Under the pieces are notes generated by a model. It saw only the letters and a program-made list of their open reading frames with translations. It was not told the origin of the DNA and made no database searches. Position numbers and translations under genes: made by a program. 64,000 nt of DNA from Bugula neritina (lineage: Eukaryota; Bryozoa; Gymnolaemata; Cheilostomatida; Bugulidae), in contig OZ037772.1 of NCBI GenBank assembly GCA_964035545.1, positions 2,736,501 through 2,800,500 of the forward strand. Reading direction: 5' to 3'. Positions 1 through 13,412 of the stretch are shown piece after piece; position 1 is the stretch's first letter, and each line of letters begins with the position of its first letter.

Positions 1-804
1 AGAGAAAAACGTTCTGCTCTGGTACATAGTATGCTACTATATAATATAGATTGTATAGCTAGTTTAAAAACTTTTGGTGTATAACATGCAACATATAACA
101 TCCTGGCGTAGTTGATATTAGAATACAATTTCTAGTGAACTGTAGATTTTCAAGCTATAAAATGTGTTTCTCTTATGGAATGTTTCTCATTAAAGTGTTA
201 GAAAAAATATTTGCCCCACTGCAATAACACATTGAATGTATTCATGTAAATTCATGCTATGAAATATAGGTGCATTAATGTTGTAGACAAAGTTTCTTTT
301 CCAACTGGGGGGAAAAAACTGCGCAGATATGGTGAAAAAAGCCATGAGAAGAATTGGCACCAATTGGCTGTGGAGCCAATTCAGTATGAAGGGCAAAGCC
401 CATAAACAACATAAAAAGCTGTCTCTAAAAAAAACTGCAGCTTATAAATGCATACTCAGTAAGTCATATAAATTAATCTCGTTTATTTACATCATAATTA
501 GTTTCACTTCGCTTAAGTTTTTCAGAAATAATTTCAAAGGTTACAGAAGTAAAGTTATAAGCTAAATTTACTTTGATTGAAAAGACATACAGTCAGCATA
601 TTTTTTGTTTCATGTAGAAGGTTAAAGCTCACAGTTGCTAATATAAATTTGTTTTAAAAATGTTTGGCTATTTTATCTTCTAACTTAAACATGCAATACA
701 GTCTGTATTTTGGGAGATAATATAATATTGAAATAAAATCTGTATTAAAACTTAAACAGACACTTGATCTAAATTTGTCAAAATAAAAAATAGTTGTTGT
801 AAAC
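1..804. other. AT-rich intergenic DNA
   Basis: I see no gene here. The short open frames on both strands have no recognisable domain, no splice context and the composition of the surrounding AT-rich DNA. Confidence 0.5.
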
Positions 805-1596
805 ATGACAACTGCACAAGATGATGCAGAGTTATCCACCCAATGGTCCTGCTTCAAGGAAGAGTTTAACTATTCTCTAATAGCATCAGAAAAATCTGAG
901 GATAAAATAAAAATGGCCATTCTAATGCGACCATTAGACCGAGAGGTGTGGACATATTCAAAAGTTTCAAGTTTGGGGAAGGAGAATATAAAGATGTTTA
1001 CAAGGATGTCCTATAATATAGGAAAATTTGACAACTTTTGTAAAAAGACCTTCAAGAAAATAATCAAAAGACATCAACTGCTATCGACAAAACAGGAATG
1101 CTTATCAATAGATGAGTATGTCACCAACTTTTATAGGATCGCCAAAAAATGTGACCTTGGTGACATGTATGATGATTTTTTTATGCAGGCCTTTCTTCTT
1201 GGCATCAACGACGAACAACTGCGGAGAAAATTGTTCAAGGAGTCAGAAAACATAGACCTCAAAAAAGCTATTAAAAAGTGCAAAGTGGCTGAGAGCTCTC
1301 AGAGTGATATGAAGACTATTAAAGCGGAAGGAGAATCAATTCATACACTTGGTCTCAAGGCCACTAAAGCAAACAAAAGTGCCAAACTGTACTTATGCAC
1401 AACTGACAAGGAAGCAAATAATCTTGCCAAGTCTAACTGTGGAAACTGTGGCAACTCTCATCCTCCCGAAAATGCATACGGCAAACAGTGTAGTAACTGC
1501 AAGAAATCCAATCACTTCATAGCAGTCTGCAGATCCAGGAAAAATGGCAGAATAAATGCAGTCACTGAACACATAGCTAAAACATTAAAGCTTTAA
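805..1596 (+). CDS. Retroelement gag-like protein with CCHC zinc knuckles (263 aa)
   Basis: A single uninterrupted 263-codon frame. Residues 1-170 resemble the capsid-like part of Ty3/gypsy Gag: a Trp-x-x-Phe start (WSCFKEEF), an LSIDEYVTNFYRIAKKCDLG segment and a GINDEQLRRKL segment. Residues 212-242 hold a double zinc knuckle. The second (CSNCKKSNHFIAVC) is a complete C-x2-C-x4-H-x4-C. The first keeps C-x2-C-x3-H but lacks its last Cys: relatives usually have Cys-Pro before the AYGK stretch, and both residues are missing here. Gag proteins package element RNA. I found no protease, reverse transcriptase or LTR nearby, so this is an orphan gag, either a solo fragment or a captured host gene. 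The intact frame amid decayed DNA mildly favours the second. The ATG is the first in frame. Confidence 0.75.
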   Translation: MTTAQDDAELSTQWSCFKEEFNYSLIASEKSEDKIKMAILMRPLDREVWTYSKVSSLGKENIKMFTRMSYNIGKFDNFCKKTFKKIIKRHQLLSTKQECLSIDEYVTNFYRIAKKCDLGDMYDDFFMQAFLLGINDEQLRRKLFKESENIDLKKAIKKCKVAESSQSDMKTIKAEGESIHTLGLKATKANKSAKLYLCTTDKEANNLAKSNCGNCGNSHPPENAYGKQCSNCKKSNHFIAVCRSRKNGRINAVTEHIAKTLKL

Positions 1597-4500
1597 CTGC
1601 AACCGTTTTACCTTTTTAGGTTGAATGCAATAAAAAGAAGTGCAGTGTCAAATATACATGTAGCTTCAAGTAGACTTGCACTCATGGCAACTGAAAATCA
1701 TGGACAATAATAGTTCTATACTCAAAATACGTGCAGATAAGTCAGTAATAAGTCTGAAGTTGTGTTTATACCTCTCCTGAACAAAGTATTTATGTTTCAG
1801 TTAATAACACTCTTCAGAGTGCACCCTTAAATAGTTTTACTGAAACTCGGTGACATTTCAACTTTAATTTAAATGCTGACTAAAAATGTGGAAGGTATAA
1901 ATGCAACTTAGCAAATATTACCTAAAAGCTCCATCTAATAAAATAGTTGTGAAGTTTTAGCTACATGCAACATTTTAATAGGCAAAATTACAATCACTCA
2001 CCCTAGTGCTTACTAATCACAAAACCTGGTTTGATAACCGGGGAATTTTAAATAACAATTCATTTCATCAAGATTAGAATTAAAGTAAATTTTTTATGGC
2101 ATTCTCACCAAATAAAGATTTGCTGTCATTGTCCAACTTTGCTCTTTTAATCAAATTATTAAAAGCACTTTGAACAATAGAAGCTGAGTCTACAAAAGAA
2201 AGGAGATGCATGTAAATACAATTTTATATCTGAGTGTTATTCCGTGCATTTAATCCAAAAATGTTAATGAGAAAAACTGAAGGCTCTTGAGTGTGTGTTA
2301 CAAAAATGTTATATAAAGCCTGAGATCATGCTTTAAAACACTTTAAATATTGCATAATATATATTAAATCAAGTAAGTACAAGATCAAAATATATATCCA
2401 TACTATGATTTATTATATGTTTAAATATACATGAAGTGCTAGCATAATGTAGCTAATATTTTATATTATGATCAGCCATAAGTGATCGTTATAATTTTAA
2501 ACAATGTATATGTTCGCAGTCTAAATACAATAAATAGATAGCTGTTGTCCATATTTTCAATGCAAGCTGATTAAAAATTGCCAGTGCAGAGTGTGACAGC
2601 CGATACTAGTTGCTGTATCAGCTGATAATTGTTGCTGCGTCAGCACGGATGCCTATGTATTATGATTCACTTAACAAAGGGTGAATGAATTGAGGACACA
2701 GATGCAGGCCCCAACTCTATTTTTTGTTTATTGCCAACAGCATATTTTCTAAGTTAGACTTAGACTCGAACTCATACTTATACTCATACTGTAACCTATA
2801 ACCATGAGAATTACAAACATCATGTTAACTCAACATTAATTACACAGCTGACAAAACAATTAGTTAATGAAGTTCAAAACAAAAGATAATATAATACTTG
2901 ATACTCACAATTAGGTATAGATTGCCTGCATCTTTAGCAGGAGGAAAATTGAGCTGCACTGACTCATTGAATAGAAATAGCCAGCAAATAGCTATCGCGA
3001 AAGCTTTCACAAATAGCTTTCATTTCACAATGGTTTTTGGAAAGCTGCCAAAACTCCTGCAACACAGAGATCTATATATGGCCTTCAAAGCTATTAAAAT
3101 ATATTTTATAGAGTTCCAATCACCATTAAAACAAAGTTTGAGTATAGTAGGCAATATAATTACTGAACAGACTAACTTTAAATATATATCAACGTAAGAG
3201 GTCTAACATTATTCTTAAAAACAAAGTAACAAAAGTAACAAGCTAAAGTTGCTTTCGAAACAAAATAATGATTTACAGGTATATAAATTATTAAATTAAA
3301 ATGTTTGGTATTAGATTACATCATATAGTTTTTTGGTAAGCATTATGCATGATTGTCTCCCCAATCAACCAGAAGTCATATTATGCAGTTTGATGATTTT
3401 AGTTATTTAAAAAAGATAATTGTATTTTCAGTAAATTGTTACATGAAACAAAATTGCACATTTCCTCATAAATTTAACTACAGTTAAAACAACATTATTG
3501 TTTTTTGGTAAGACTGGAAGAAATTAAAATAATACTCAACCTAAGAAGATACATACCTTTTGCTGTCTCCAACTTGCTGCTCAACTTTTCATTTTTGCTT
3601 CTGGTAGAAACAGGCATTTTTTCTAAGAATTTAGTTATATAGTGTTTAAAAGTACTATGGTTTCCTAGCAAGCTTTACCTTGCTGAAATGTAACTTTCCA
3701 GTGTCAGAATAGCAGGTTTGACAAAATTTCTTATTTATATACTGCTATAATAGTAACAAAGAAAATTATCTGTTCTTACAATTACTTCTACTAAGGTCTA
3801 GAGGGAGACTGCATCCCTATAATTATGAAAAAGATAATAGACCTCTTGTAGTTCTGGGCCTACTTTCTTTTCATCTTCATAATAATCAGGAAGCCTAAGT
3901 AAGCCTAAAAGTTTTTAATCTACTAAAAATGGCTGCCAAGAGTTGTACTTTAGTTTAAACCTTATAAAAAAATCCTGGAATTAGCCTATTTGGCCGCAAC
4001 TTCAAAAGCACTGTCATAATTATAATATCTTTTGAATAAGTTTACCCTCCAATACTGTATAATAAAGACAAATCTTCAAGCTAGCTGTTCTATTTTTCTT
4101 GGTTTTGTGTTATCTCAGTACATGCAAAGTTTATAGTCTCTATGAGAGACCTTCTTCAACTGACTGAGCATAATAGCTGAAAATTTTGTCTGCTGTCACT
4201 ACAACGTGAACTTTTATAATAGGAGATGTTAAGAAATGCTTGCAGCTTACTGTTGCGACTATAAATATTAGACCCTGTAGCATATAAGACACCAAGTTTC
4301 ATTCACAATAAACCTAATGGGAATCAAGAGATAATAAATTCAAAGTTATTACCACATATTATTGAAAATTATCTATACATGTCTTACTCTTTTTTTGTGT
4401 AGGTAATCATATTATATGACTAGCAAGAAATTTAGATTTTGATATTCACCCATTGCGTGAACAATATTTTTTCTAACTGAATTATTTTACTTGAAAAATT

Positions 4501-7500
4501 TTCAAAACAGGTAAAACAATTCAGCAACTAGTTTTAAAGTTTGAAAAAGGCATGTAGCACCGGTGCTACACTGGTCGTCTGTCTCTAAGAGTAACAATTC
4601 AGTTTAATTCCAATTGGCAACTCCCCTCCATATAAACTCCAAACAATATATTCTACTTGAACTGCTATATTTAAAAACATTAGAAAATGAAAATCATACT
4701 TTTTATAAATAGTATGTATAGTAACTTTCATAAAATAAGCAAGCGCTTTGCTGGGAATATTTTGTTGCATGCAATTAATAGAAACTGGGGGAACCCTGAG
4801 TATGTCTCGTGTAAACACAGTTGGAGCAAATACACCAGTTAACTGTAGAATGGCTAAATATTTGCAGCTATAATAACGCCTCTAAACAATTCAACTAAAA
4901 AGTAGACATGAATGTGGACATTGTAGCTATTTGGTTATAATTAGTATAATAGCTAAGCTGTGAATTTGCTCTTATCCTTACTAATAATTGACAGACAAAG
5001 TAAGAATTTAAAAGTAAAAATTCAAAGAATAAAATCTTTTAATAACCTCATACCCCAATACATTAGGCCAGGAACTACGACAAATTAAAACAAATAATGG
5101 CTGTCCTAAATTTGCCTATAAATTTTTTGCGGCTACTTACATTTTTCTTTCATATATTGAAGAAGACACAATTAGTGACAGTTTAGAATTAGCAAAAGCT
5201 AGCAACTGTAAGACATGTAGTAATAATCAAGTAGCTAACCTATTACACAGGAAACTTGACAAATAATATTTTCTGCTTCAGCAAGAGAAGTTTAAGCTTT
5301 TTACCACCTTGTCTCATTAAATGCTTGAATATTTTATGTGTATAAACACCTAAAGTAAGTTTGTGATTTGAAATTAATGGCAAAAGGTTAGACTCAACTA
5401 AGTGACTATTGCCTTTCTTGGCCTGGGCCAAGGCTAAACAACTTAAATAACTACTAAAAGTTTGTGGAGAACTCTGGCAGCTGACAAATTAAGTAATTTT
5501 AGAGGTAATGGTTTTCATTATAAAGTTGATAACAGGTTCCAACCTTAAAGAGATACACAAAGGGCTACATAAGGGCAATGACAACTACAATAAGTATAAC
5601 ATAGGACATGTAGTTTGAAGCAATTCTGATGGCAACTCCCCTAGAATCAATATTATACTTAACAAATGTAAACTTCGAACACATCTCTTCAACTTGCTGA
5701 AACTGCATACCAGCAAGAAATCTTTCAACGAAGATAAATTGTATTTTGCAAAACTGTTCACTGTTACCGTGCAACTGTGACTGAATAAGGAAACATAGAG
5801 CAAGCTATTTTTTGTAAAACTAATCATCGATAAAGTACAGAATAAATAAGTCATATAAGTTGTATAATTTTGTATTTTATACCGAAAAAAGTTTTCTTTA
5901 GTTAAATTATTATTTTAGTTGTTGAAAGGACAACTGTTATATTAACTCTAATAGTTTCACTTGAAGCTTTCCTGCAGTGTAGCAGTGCTTGCTCTATCCA
6001 TTCAGTCAGTTACTTAAAGTCAGTCAACAACTAAAGTTACTAGTCTGTAGGCTGTTCTATTTACTCTAGGGCCGAGGCTTTAAAAATGAAGAACTTCATT
6101 CTCCACCATCTAACACTTGTAACCTATTGATGGTCCAGGGTGCTTTGCTTGCCATACTTTGGCTTACAGACAGAGAATTAAAATTGTTTTTTATTACTGG
6201 GTACCTGTTATATTTTGCTCTTACAAGATAAATAAGTTTTAAAATATGCTAAAAGTATAAAAAGCATAAAAACATTTTTAATGGTAGCACCATACATTGT
6301 TGTCCAGTTCGTATCTCTATCCTATTATTTTGCGTTGTTATTATTATTGTTATCAATTTGTGAAAAGAGGTACTGAAAAAGCTTTTTATGAAACTTTGAA
6401 ACATTTACCCCCTACACAACTTACTGGATTGCTCTGTATCACCGTAGGCTAGCGGCAAAGCTAACCAAAATTGCTTTTTCTAAAGTCTAGCTTTTGTGAA
6501 AATTGGCAAGCTTTAGTTAATAACCTGTAATTATATAGCCAAGTTGTTTAATTAAGATTTAAAGTAGCATTGTGTTACACACAATAGTTTCGGAAAACAA
6601 TTGAAAGAAAAGTTCAATAATATATTATTAGAATACCAGGAAAGTCTTGCTGATGTTTATAATTAGCATGCATTAAACGGACTGTATTTCAATGGAAGAT
6701 GTCTTACACATTGTAGAGGAAAAGTTGTCTACTTGCCTTAGTTTACAAGGCTATAGCATAATGATAGTAGTAGACTGTTACTCAAACAAAAAAATTAGGA
6801 AGAAATTTGGTGCTTGTCATAAATATTATGTTAATTTGTCTCTCTAGCATTAGGACAAAAAGAGAGATAAACCAGTTGCCTATATTGTGAGATTGTGCAT
6901 AAACTGCTATATACTAGCTTACAAATTGTTGAGTGCCAATATTTAAATTATCAATATATTTATGTTAGGTAAGGCCAGTAAGAAAATTTAGTTTACCAGT
7001 GGTAACTTATATATTTTGACTGCTAGAAAGTTCAACTGCATTAACAAATAAGCCTCCTTATGCTGTGTAAGATTAAATAAAAAGTACATAAAAGCAGTAA
7101 CAAAGACAAGTTCTGAAACGTCTGCTCTTGCAAACAAAATGCCTAATTGCTAAGTGTTGGGAGCAGTTTCGAAGAAGCTTGTATATTATACCACTAATTG
7201 TTACCATTCAATCTATAAGTTACTGTTGAAAATGGAAAAAAAATCCAAGGCACATTCAGAAGCTTGCTAATATATTTCTTTTAAAGCAATTGCAATCAAA
7301 GAGTAATTTGTAGTGTAACGGCTGGATTTCTAGCCCACAAAAAGTTTCAATAGCTTATAAAAGGGGAGACAACAGACGTGCCTCACCTGCCTGCCACAGA
7401 CGTGTGTCACTTGCAGTAAATGGTAAATAGTATTATAATGAGTGTTAATGAGGGATGAGCTCCATTACATATGAATGTTATTAATTACATTTAATTTGGT

Positions 7501-8482
7501 TTTCACAAGGTATAAATAGAAGTTTAAAAATTGTACTCCTGGGGTCCAACTATGTGGGGCAATTTTAACATTGGCTAATTTTCTTTGTTCTCAGCAGTGA
7601 TTACTAGTGGATACAATACTGCATTGAATTATTCTGAACTTGTTTATAATTAAATACAATTGGTATGGTAGAACAAGTGTAAATTTTTTTTAGGATTTAA
7701 ACTTTGAAATATAATAGATATGCAATTACAAAGTAATTCTAAAACCCGATTCCATTTCTAGATGTGTAATATATGTTCTACAATTACAGTTTTATACATA
7801 TGTAACAAACTACATTCAATTACTTGAAAAAAAAATTAATTGATCACAACTAATTACGAATTACAATTTCTCAAACCATGGTGGTAATGGTTAATAACTG
7901 GCAGACTCAAATATCCTGTGTGCAGAAGTTTTTAGGGTTAGGTATTGATAATATTTAAAAACATTTTTAATTTGTTTTTTCATATTTCTAATTTTGTCCC
8001 CAAAATTTGAGGGCTGAGAGTATGAAAGCTGTTGAAGGTGAATGGAATATTCTTATAGCCTTTTGAACTGAGTTATCCTGCATGTACTGCACAATTTGTT
8101 AGATAATTTCCCAGAGTACACAGGTATGTAAATGTTGTATACAAGGGCTTTAGATGTCTTGAGTATTGGTTTGTCTATTAGTTATTTTCGAGTTTACGAA
8201 AGAAGATTCTAGTAAGTTAACTGCTTGGTGACTTCCTCTCTAAGAATCAATAAGAATATTTTGGTCATGAATCATTCATTTAATATCTCAGTTTTTTTTT
8301 ATATGTTAGAAATAAAGATTAAATTGGCTCGCTATAGTTAACATGGTAGTTTATTTAGTGGTAAATGAGCATCAGACTCTACTTATGAACCAGAATTGGT
8401 CACAAGTCTTGAGAAGGTGAAGTGAAAACCTCATATATATACTACTAGCTGTAGTAGGACAAAACTACTGCTACTGTTGCAG
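1597..8482. other. Long AT-rich intergenic stretch
   Basis: I see no supported gene in about 6.9 kb. A 99-codon frame at 2898-3197 and several shorter ones lack domains and splice context. The sequence is ordinary AT-rich DNA with A/T homopolymers. It may hold decayed repeats that I cannot name. Confidence 0.45.
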
Positions 8483-8736
8483 GCACACTCAGCTCTCATG
8501 TGCCTCACAGACGTCTCAAACATAAGACAGTGAACAAGCGTGATGCTGACGGAGACAACTCTCGAGTCTATCCATCTATTCCTCACTACCTCTCACACGC
8601 TGCTCAGCACAAGGTCACACAGGTGTGAGCCATCACTTCCAGTGCCAACTTAACATATCCATTTCATTCCTCAGCCAATCAGATCAGCTCAAGTGATGCA
8701 CCAATAATATATCACACTGTTGACTTGAGGAAGCAG
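8483..8736 (+). CDS. Two candidate exons of an unrecognised gene
   Basis: The first candidate exon, 8483-8622, has a pyrimidine-rich acceptor ending TTGCAG and a donor CAG|GTGTGA. One frame is open across all 46 codons, basic at its start (HVPHRRLKHKTVNKRDADGD) and followed by SRVYPSIPHYLSHAAQHK. The second, 8675-8736, follows CCTCAG and may end at a CAG|GTGCTA donor (NQISSSDAPIIYHTVDLRKQ). The stretch is more GC-rich than its surroundings, which supports coding. The phases do not join directly (0 then 1), so the pair may not be adjacent exons or one boundary is wrong. I do not recognise the product. Confidence 0.3.
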
Positions 8737-9209
8737 GTGCTACAGCAGGAGCCCTGCACCATCACTGGGCAATCTGACATGAGCTCACGGGTTTCCTCTT
8801 GCACTGCTATGTGTAAAGTAACAGTCTTCTTTTATACAATATTAAGCTGTTAGTTTAGCATATAACTTGTCTCTATGGTTTTATATTATAGTTTATAAGA
8901 CCATGCCTCTCATGTATGTTTCCAACATGGAGATAATTTGGCATGTAATAATATGCTCCTGGCTTTTTTGGCATCACCAGGAATGCTGACAGGCTTTGAT
9001 ATATTATATTATTAATCCATTTATTGCAAGACATAATAACCTGTACACCTTTTGTTTTGAGTATATTATTACAAGAACAAGTTGTGTTTTTGATTGCATT
9101 TTATTTGACTTATTTGTAAATTCAACAAAAAATACCAATTGGTGCCATGTTAATGATGTCGAGCTTCCTTGTAAGTCTTCTTGTCTGTAAAGGAAAAGAA
9201 TGATAATGA

Positions 9210-9384
<175 letters not shown>

Positions 9385-9699
9385 CTATACAGCTATACAG
9401 CTATAAACATGCTCGTACATAAAGAAAATAACATTCATGCAACTAGTAGTAAATACTGTTTAGTATAAGCTTCTACTAATTTTGCTATGGTATGTAGCTG
9501 CATTATAATAAATAGCGAGTGAGTATACACTACTAAATGAATTGGTGGAGATCACAAAGCACTTAATAGTCTTTATGCAGAATTTTTCTTTCAGTCTAAT
9601 ATATGAAAGTTATAAAAATTATTTTAGAGAGAACACACACTAACTGAAAGCCAATTTGTTTTCAATAAAGTATATCATAGACCTGCATACTTTGTTCAG

Positions 9700-9993
9700 G
9701 AAAGAAGAGAGAGCCCCAAAGGAAGAGCCACGCCTACCATGTCCAATGAAAACAGACCTGTCATACTAAGTAGCTACAGACCTGCTATACCAGATAAAAA
9801 CAAACCTGTCATATTGCACAAAACTGAACCTGCAGCACTGAGCAAAGAGCAACCAATCAAATATTCCAAGCAAAGAGGAAACGATTCAGCATTGTGGGAA
9901 AACCTCCCCAGGGGGATCAGCAAACTCCGACAGCTGGTCAAAGTTTTAGCTACAGAAAAAAAAGAGTTGCCGAGTATTGTAATTATTCAGTGA
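9700..9993 (+). CDS. Candidate terminal exon, Pro/Lys-rich repeats
   Basis: An open frame follows a TTTGTTCAG acceptor and runs to a TGA at 9991-9993. It encodes ERRESPKGRATPT, then an 84-residue part starting at an internal Met. The first half repeats a loose 11-12-residue unit (NRPVILSSYRPAI, NKPVILHKTEPAAL). The rest is charged and helical (GISKLRQLVKVLATEKKELP). I recognise no family. It could be the last exon of the same gene as the candidates at 8.5 kb, 1 kb upstream on the same strand. The repeat could also mean a chance open frame. Confidence 0.3.
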   Translation, partial: ERRESPKGRATPTMSNENRPVILSSYRPAIPDKNKPVILHKTEPAALSKEQPIKYSKQRGNDSALWENLPRGISKLRQLVKVLATEKKELPSIVIIQ

Positions 9994-10781
9994 GGAAAAC
10001 CGCATGCTTACCTTGTTCTGGTAACCACTACACAACTGTGAAGAGAAAGGGCTGGAAAGCTACACAACTTTGAGAGATTTCTCATACAGACAGCTGTTCT
10101 ATAAGAAGTGTTACATAAGAGTTGTGACTATTGACTATTATAGACAGGGTTGTAAGAATGTGGACACAGTTTTAGGATTTCTTATTTTAGGAATCCAATA
10201 CTTTAGTTATGTTATGATAGCATTAACTTAGCAGAGGGTTTGGTGTAATTTGATCTAATGCTTAATTACTACTCAAAGCAGAATGGCTTAGTATTTTTTT
10301 TAAAAAGAACATAATATTATATTTATATTTTCTTAAAAATAAATGTTTATTATACATGCCGGTCATAAAAGTCAATTCATTATATGGTATACAGAATTAT
10401 ATCTGTAAATAAACATGTGCATGCTGCAGCTGAAGAATTACAAATAAAATGAGAAGGAAACAAAACGTATTCAACTGGATGGGTTATCAGATGACATTGC
10501 TGTATAAAATGACGAATCAGGAAAAAGAAAGCCTGTGGAAACAAAGCAACACTGAACTACAATGTGGCTAACAAATACCAGGTCAACAGAAATTATATCA
10601 AAACCAATAAATAAAATACCAAGAGGTGTAAAATATCAATATAAGTACACATAGAAAAAACAGGTGATATACAGAATAAAAAGTAACAGTTTAATATTGA
10701 TAAAGCTTTTCATTTTCACACAAACATAACATCTTTACAAGGCATTATTGTATATATATTGCGAAGGTGTGGGCCATGGTA

Positions 10782-10836
10782 CTCTGTTCTGTGCTGATGA
10801 GGGGACAAATCCCGAAACAGCTGCTGTCCACAGATT

Positions 10837-10840
<4 letters not shown>
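10782..10840 (+). ncRNA. Hammerhead self-cleaving ribozyme motif (type I)
   Basis: All conserved elements are present in order. Helix I 5' strand CTGTG is at 10789-10793. Core CTGATGA is at 10794-10800. Helix II is GGGG/TCCC (10801-10804 with 10810-10813, including one G-T wobble) closing an ACAAA loop. Core GAA is at 10814-10816. Helix III is ACAG/CTGT (10817-10820 with 10824-10827) with a 3-nt loop. C at 10828 is the cleavage-site nucleotide, and CACAG at 10829-10833 pairs perfectly with CTGTG. An outer CTC/GAG pairing (10782-10784 with 10837-10839) extends helix I beyond an internal loop. Very short helix III and a looped helix I are known for hammerheads in Penelope-like elements and animal retrozymes. 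A (TA)n tract begins immediately 3'. Predicted cleavage lies between 10828 and 10829. Confidence 0.85.

Positions 10841-10901
<61 letters not shown>
10840..10901. repeat. (TA)n microsatellite after the hammerhead
   Basis: About 30 TA units follow directly after the ribozyme 3' strand. The same junction (ATTGAGA then TA repeats) occurs at 9248-9260, so the tract is part of the repeated unit rather than a chance neighbour. Confidence 0.9.
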
Positions 10902-10906
<5 letters not shown>

Positions 10907-11044
10907 CGTATGCTCACGTGGAACTATAGAAGGAAATGTCAGCTAGAAGAGGAAAGAAATGGAGGTCAAGGCCAGGAACGCAATGTCAAGGTCAACTGGA
11001 AGAAAGTATTTTAGGTCACGACTTGTCATTCTCAATTATGGCGG

Positions 11045-13324
11045 CTAGTTTGAGCACACTTTTGGACTAGAAGAGGAAGGATACGAGGAGACCACAGAAC
11101 TCTCTGGGGAGGGAGGTAAAACACACTTCAGCTACAAAGCAAGAGTTGAAAAGAGAAATAATTGGAAAAAGTTGAAAATTTACTAATTTGATCAAAAATG
11201 AACAGATATTAATAAAAAAAATTCTACAGATTCTAACGCTGCTATGCCAGGACAACTATAGCATATTATAATTATATTATCACTTCATTATATAAAAATC
11301 ATATTACATAATATATTATATTGTTTATATGCCATATTATCCTTATATTATAATATTATAATCATACTATATTATAAATATGGTATATTATTATATTATA
11401 CTATATCAATGTACATGACTTGCACCAAGTAGATGCCAAACGTTACCTTTTCTGTGTTGGCAACTTGGGGCAGAACTCTTTTGGGTCGAACATCTGAAAT
11501 AGATGGGGAAGAGATGATTCACCGCCCCTAGCAGAGGCGTGATGTCAGGAGAAAAATCCGAAGTTAAGTTACGACAACTTTTTCTCATGGTGTTGGCGGC
11601 TTTGAGAAAGATAGCTCTGTCGTACTCCTTGCCTGAAGACAGGAAACTGTCATTGTACTTCCATAAAGGAAACGTACATGAACTGTATCAGAAGCTCAAA
11701 CTAACGTCTGTTAATAGTAATGGAAGATATAACAATCTTAATGAGAATTAAAAGCTCTATTAATAGTAATCATTAGATATCTGAATTTGAATTGTGGGAG
11801 TCTAACGCACTCACCCTGAGTAAACATCAGTTTGAACAGAGCACTGAGGTTATCTCCAATACTGTTGAGACTAGCTATAGCCTGGGAGCACATATCATAT
11901 TGCAGCCACGGGTCTACCTTAGTAAGTTTCATACCTTCCAACTGTAAAAAAACGACAGAGCGAATAAAAATGAATAACTGAACAAAGAATACATTCAATA
12001 ACAGGTGGTTGTCAGGTGGGTGATATTCACTACTGCTTCCCTCTGATCATGTCATGTAACAGTCAAATATGACATCACATGTCGACTCACTCTGCACTGC
12101 GGGTGGCTGTGACAAGCAGTGCTCCATACTCAGACCACCCACAGTCCAAGCACCTGGAGCACTGCCCACACATGACAAAAAGTGACAAGACAAAGTGCTT
12201 GGGATAACTAGCAATACAAGGAGAATTAACAGTCAGAGTATGAAGCTGGTACTCACCAGTTTGAAAGTGTTCCCAATACCATCTCTATAACTGGTTAGAA
12301 AGGATTGCACTTGGTTGAGTACTCTGTTAACAGCACCATAAATATCCTCTTTAGCGTCGCAGTTGCCGGCACCTGCACAACATGAAATAACTACCACCTG
12401 CTATCCGTTGACATATGTGAGACCAGTTGCTAGTGACATCAAATGACAGGTACTTGGTTAGCAAATTTATACAAAGATGAGAGTTCTACTGTCACTTGAT
12501 CAAAGGTTGCGACACTCTTCGCTTAGTGTGACTCATAAATTATATATGACTTAGGCTAGCAGGTGAGCATGATCTCATATTATAAGCTATGTAGCTCAAA
12601 ACTATGCAAGCATCCTACCATAAAGAGACACCACTACACCGCACCATTAGTATGAGAGTCTTCATAAGAACTAAAGCTACACTCAAGCCCCACCAGCATG
12701 ATAGAATATGTCACAGACACTTACTATTGCACATATAGTCTATGAATGAGAGGGTTGCAGTTAGCTTCTCTGTAGATGTATGGATACATTGAGCAAGGGC
12801 ACCTTGGGCACATGCCATGCGCACATCTGTTGACAGCTGTCAAGTACATGGCAGTACATATTGATGAACAGGTTTGAATGTAATCAACCGGGATTACTGC
12901 CACGTTATAAAAACACAGGGTCTAAAAACTTAGATCTATTTGAGAGACTTTAAATCTTGGTGAAGAGAAAATACAACTCATCAGAAATATGTACAAATTA
13001 TTACTAACTGGTATGTATCATATAGTATGTATTACAAATATTATAAGAAAGCCTGTCTAATGCAAAAACACTAAGTGCACTTGTTACTGCTACTACAACC
13101 ATTGGACAATCACCTGCATGAATTTAATGATGAGCCTGGATATCTTATTGCTGAGCTGTGACATCCTCTGCACAGTGTCTGCAAGGTGCTCGAGTCAATA
13201 TCATCACACACACTAGAGCACAGCTGGCACTGTTCCATCAACACCTCCGATGAGGTCACCAGTTGCAGACAACATGTCCCTGTAGCTTCTTGACGCTGAG
13301 AATCTTCTGGCTCTATAAGTTTGT

Positions 13325-13412
<88 letters not shown>

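Noticed and set aside
2898-3197. 99-codon plus-strand frame
   Set aside because: No domain, no splice context, ordinary AT-rich composition.
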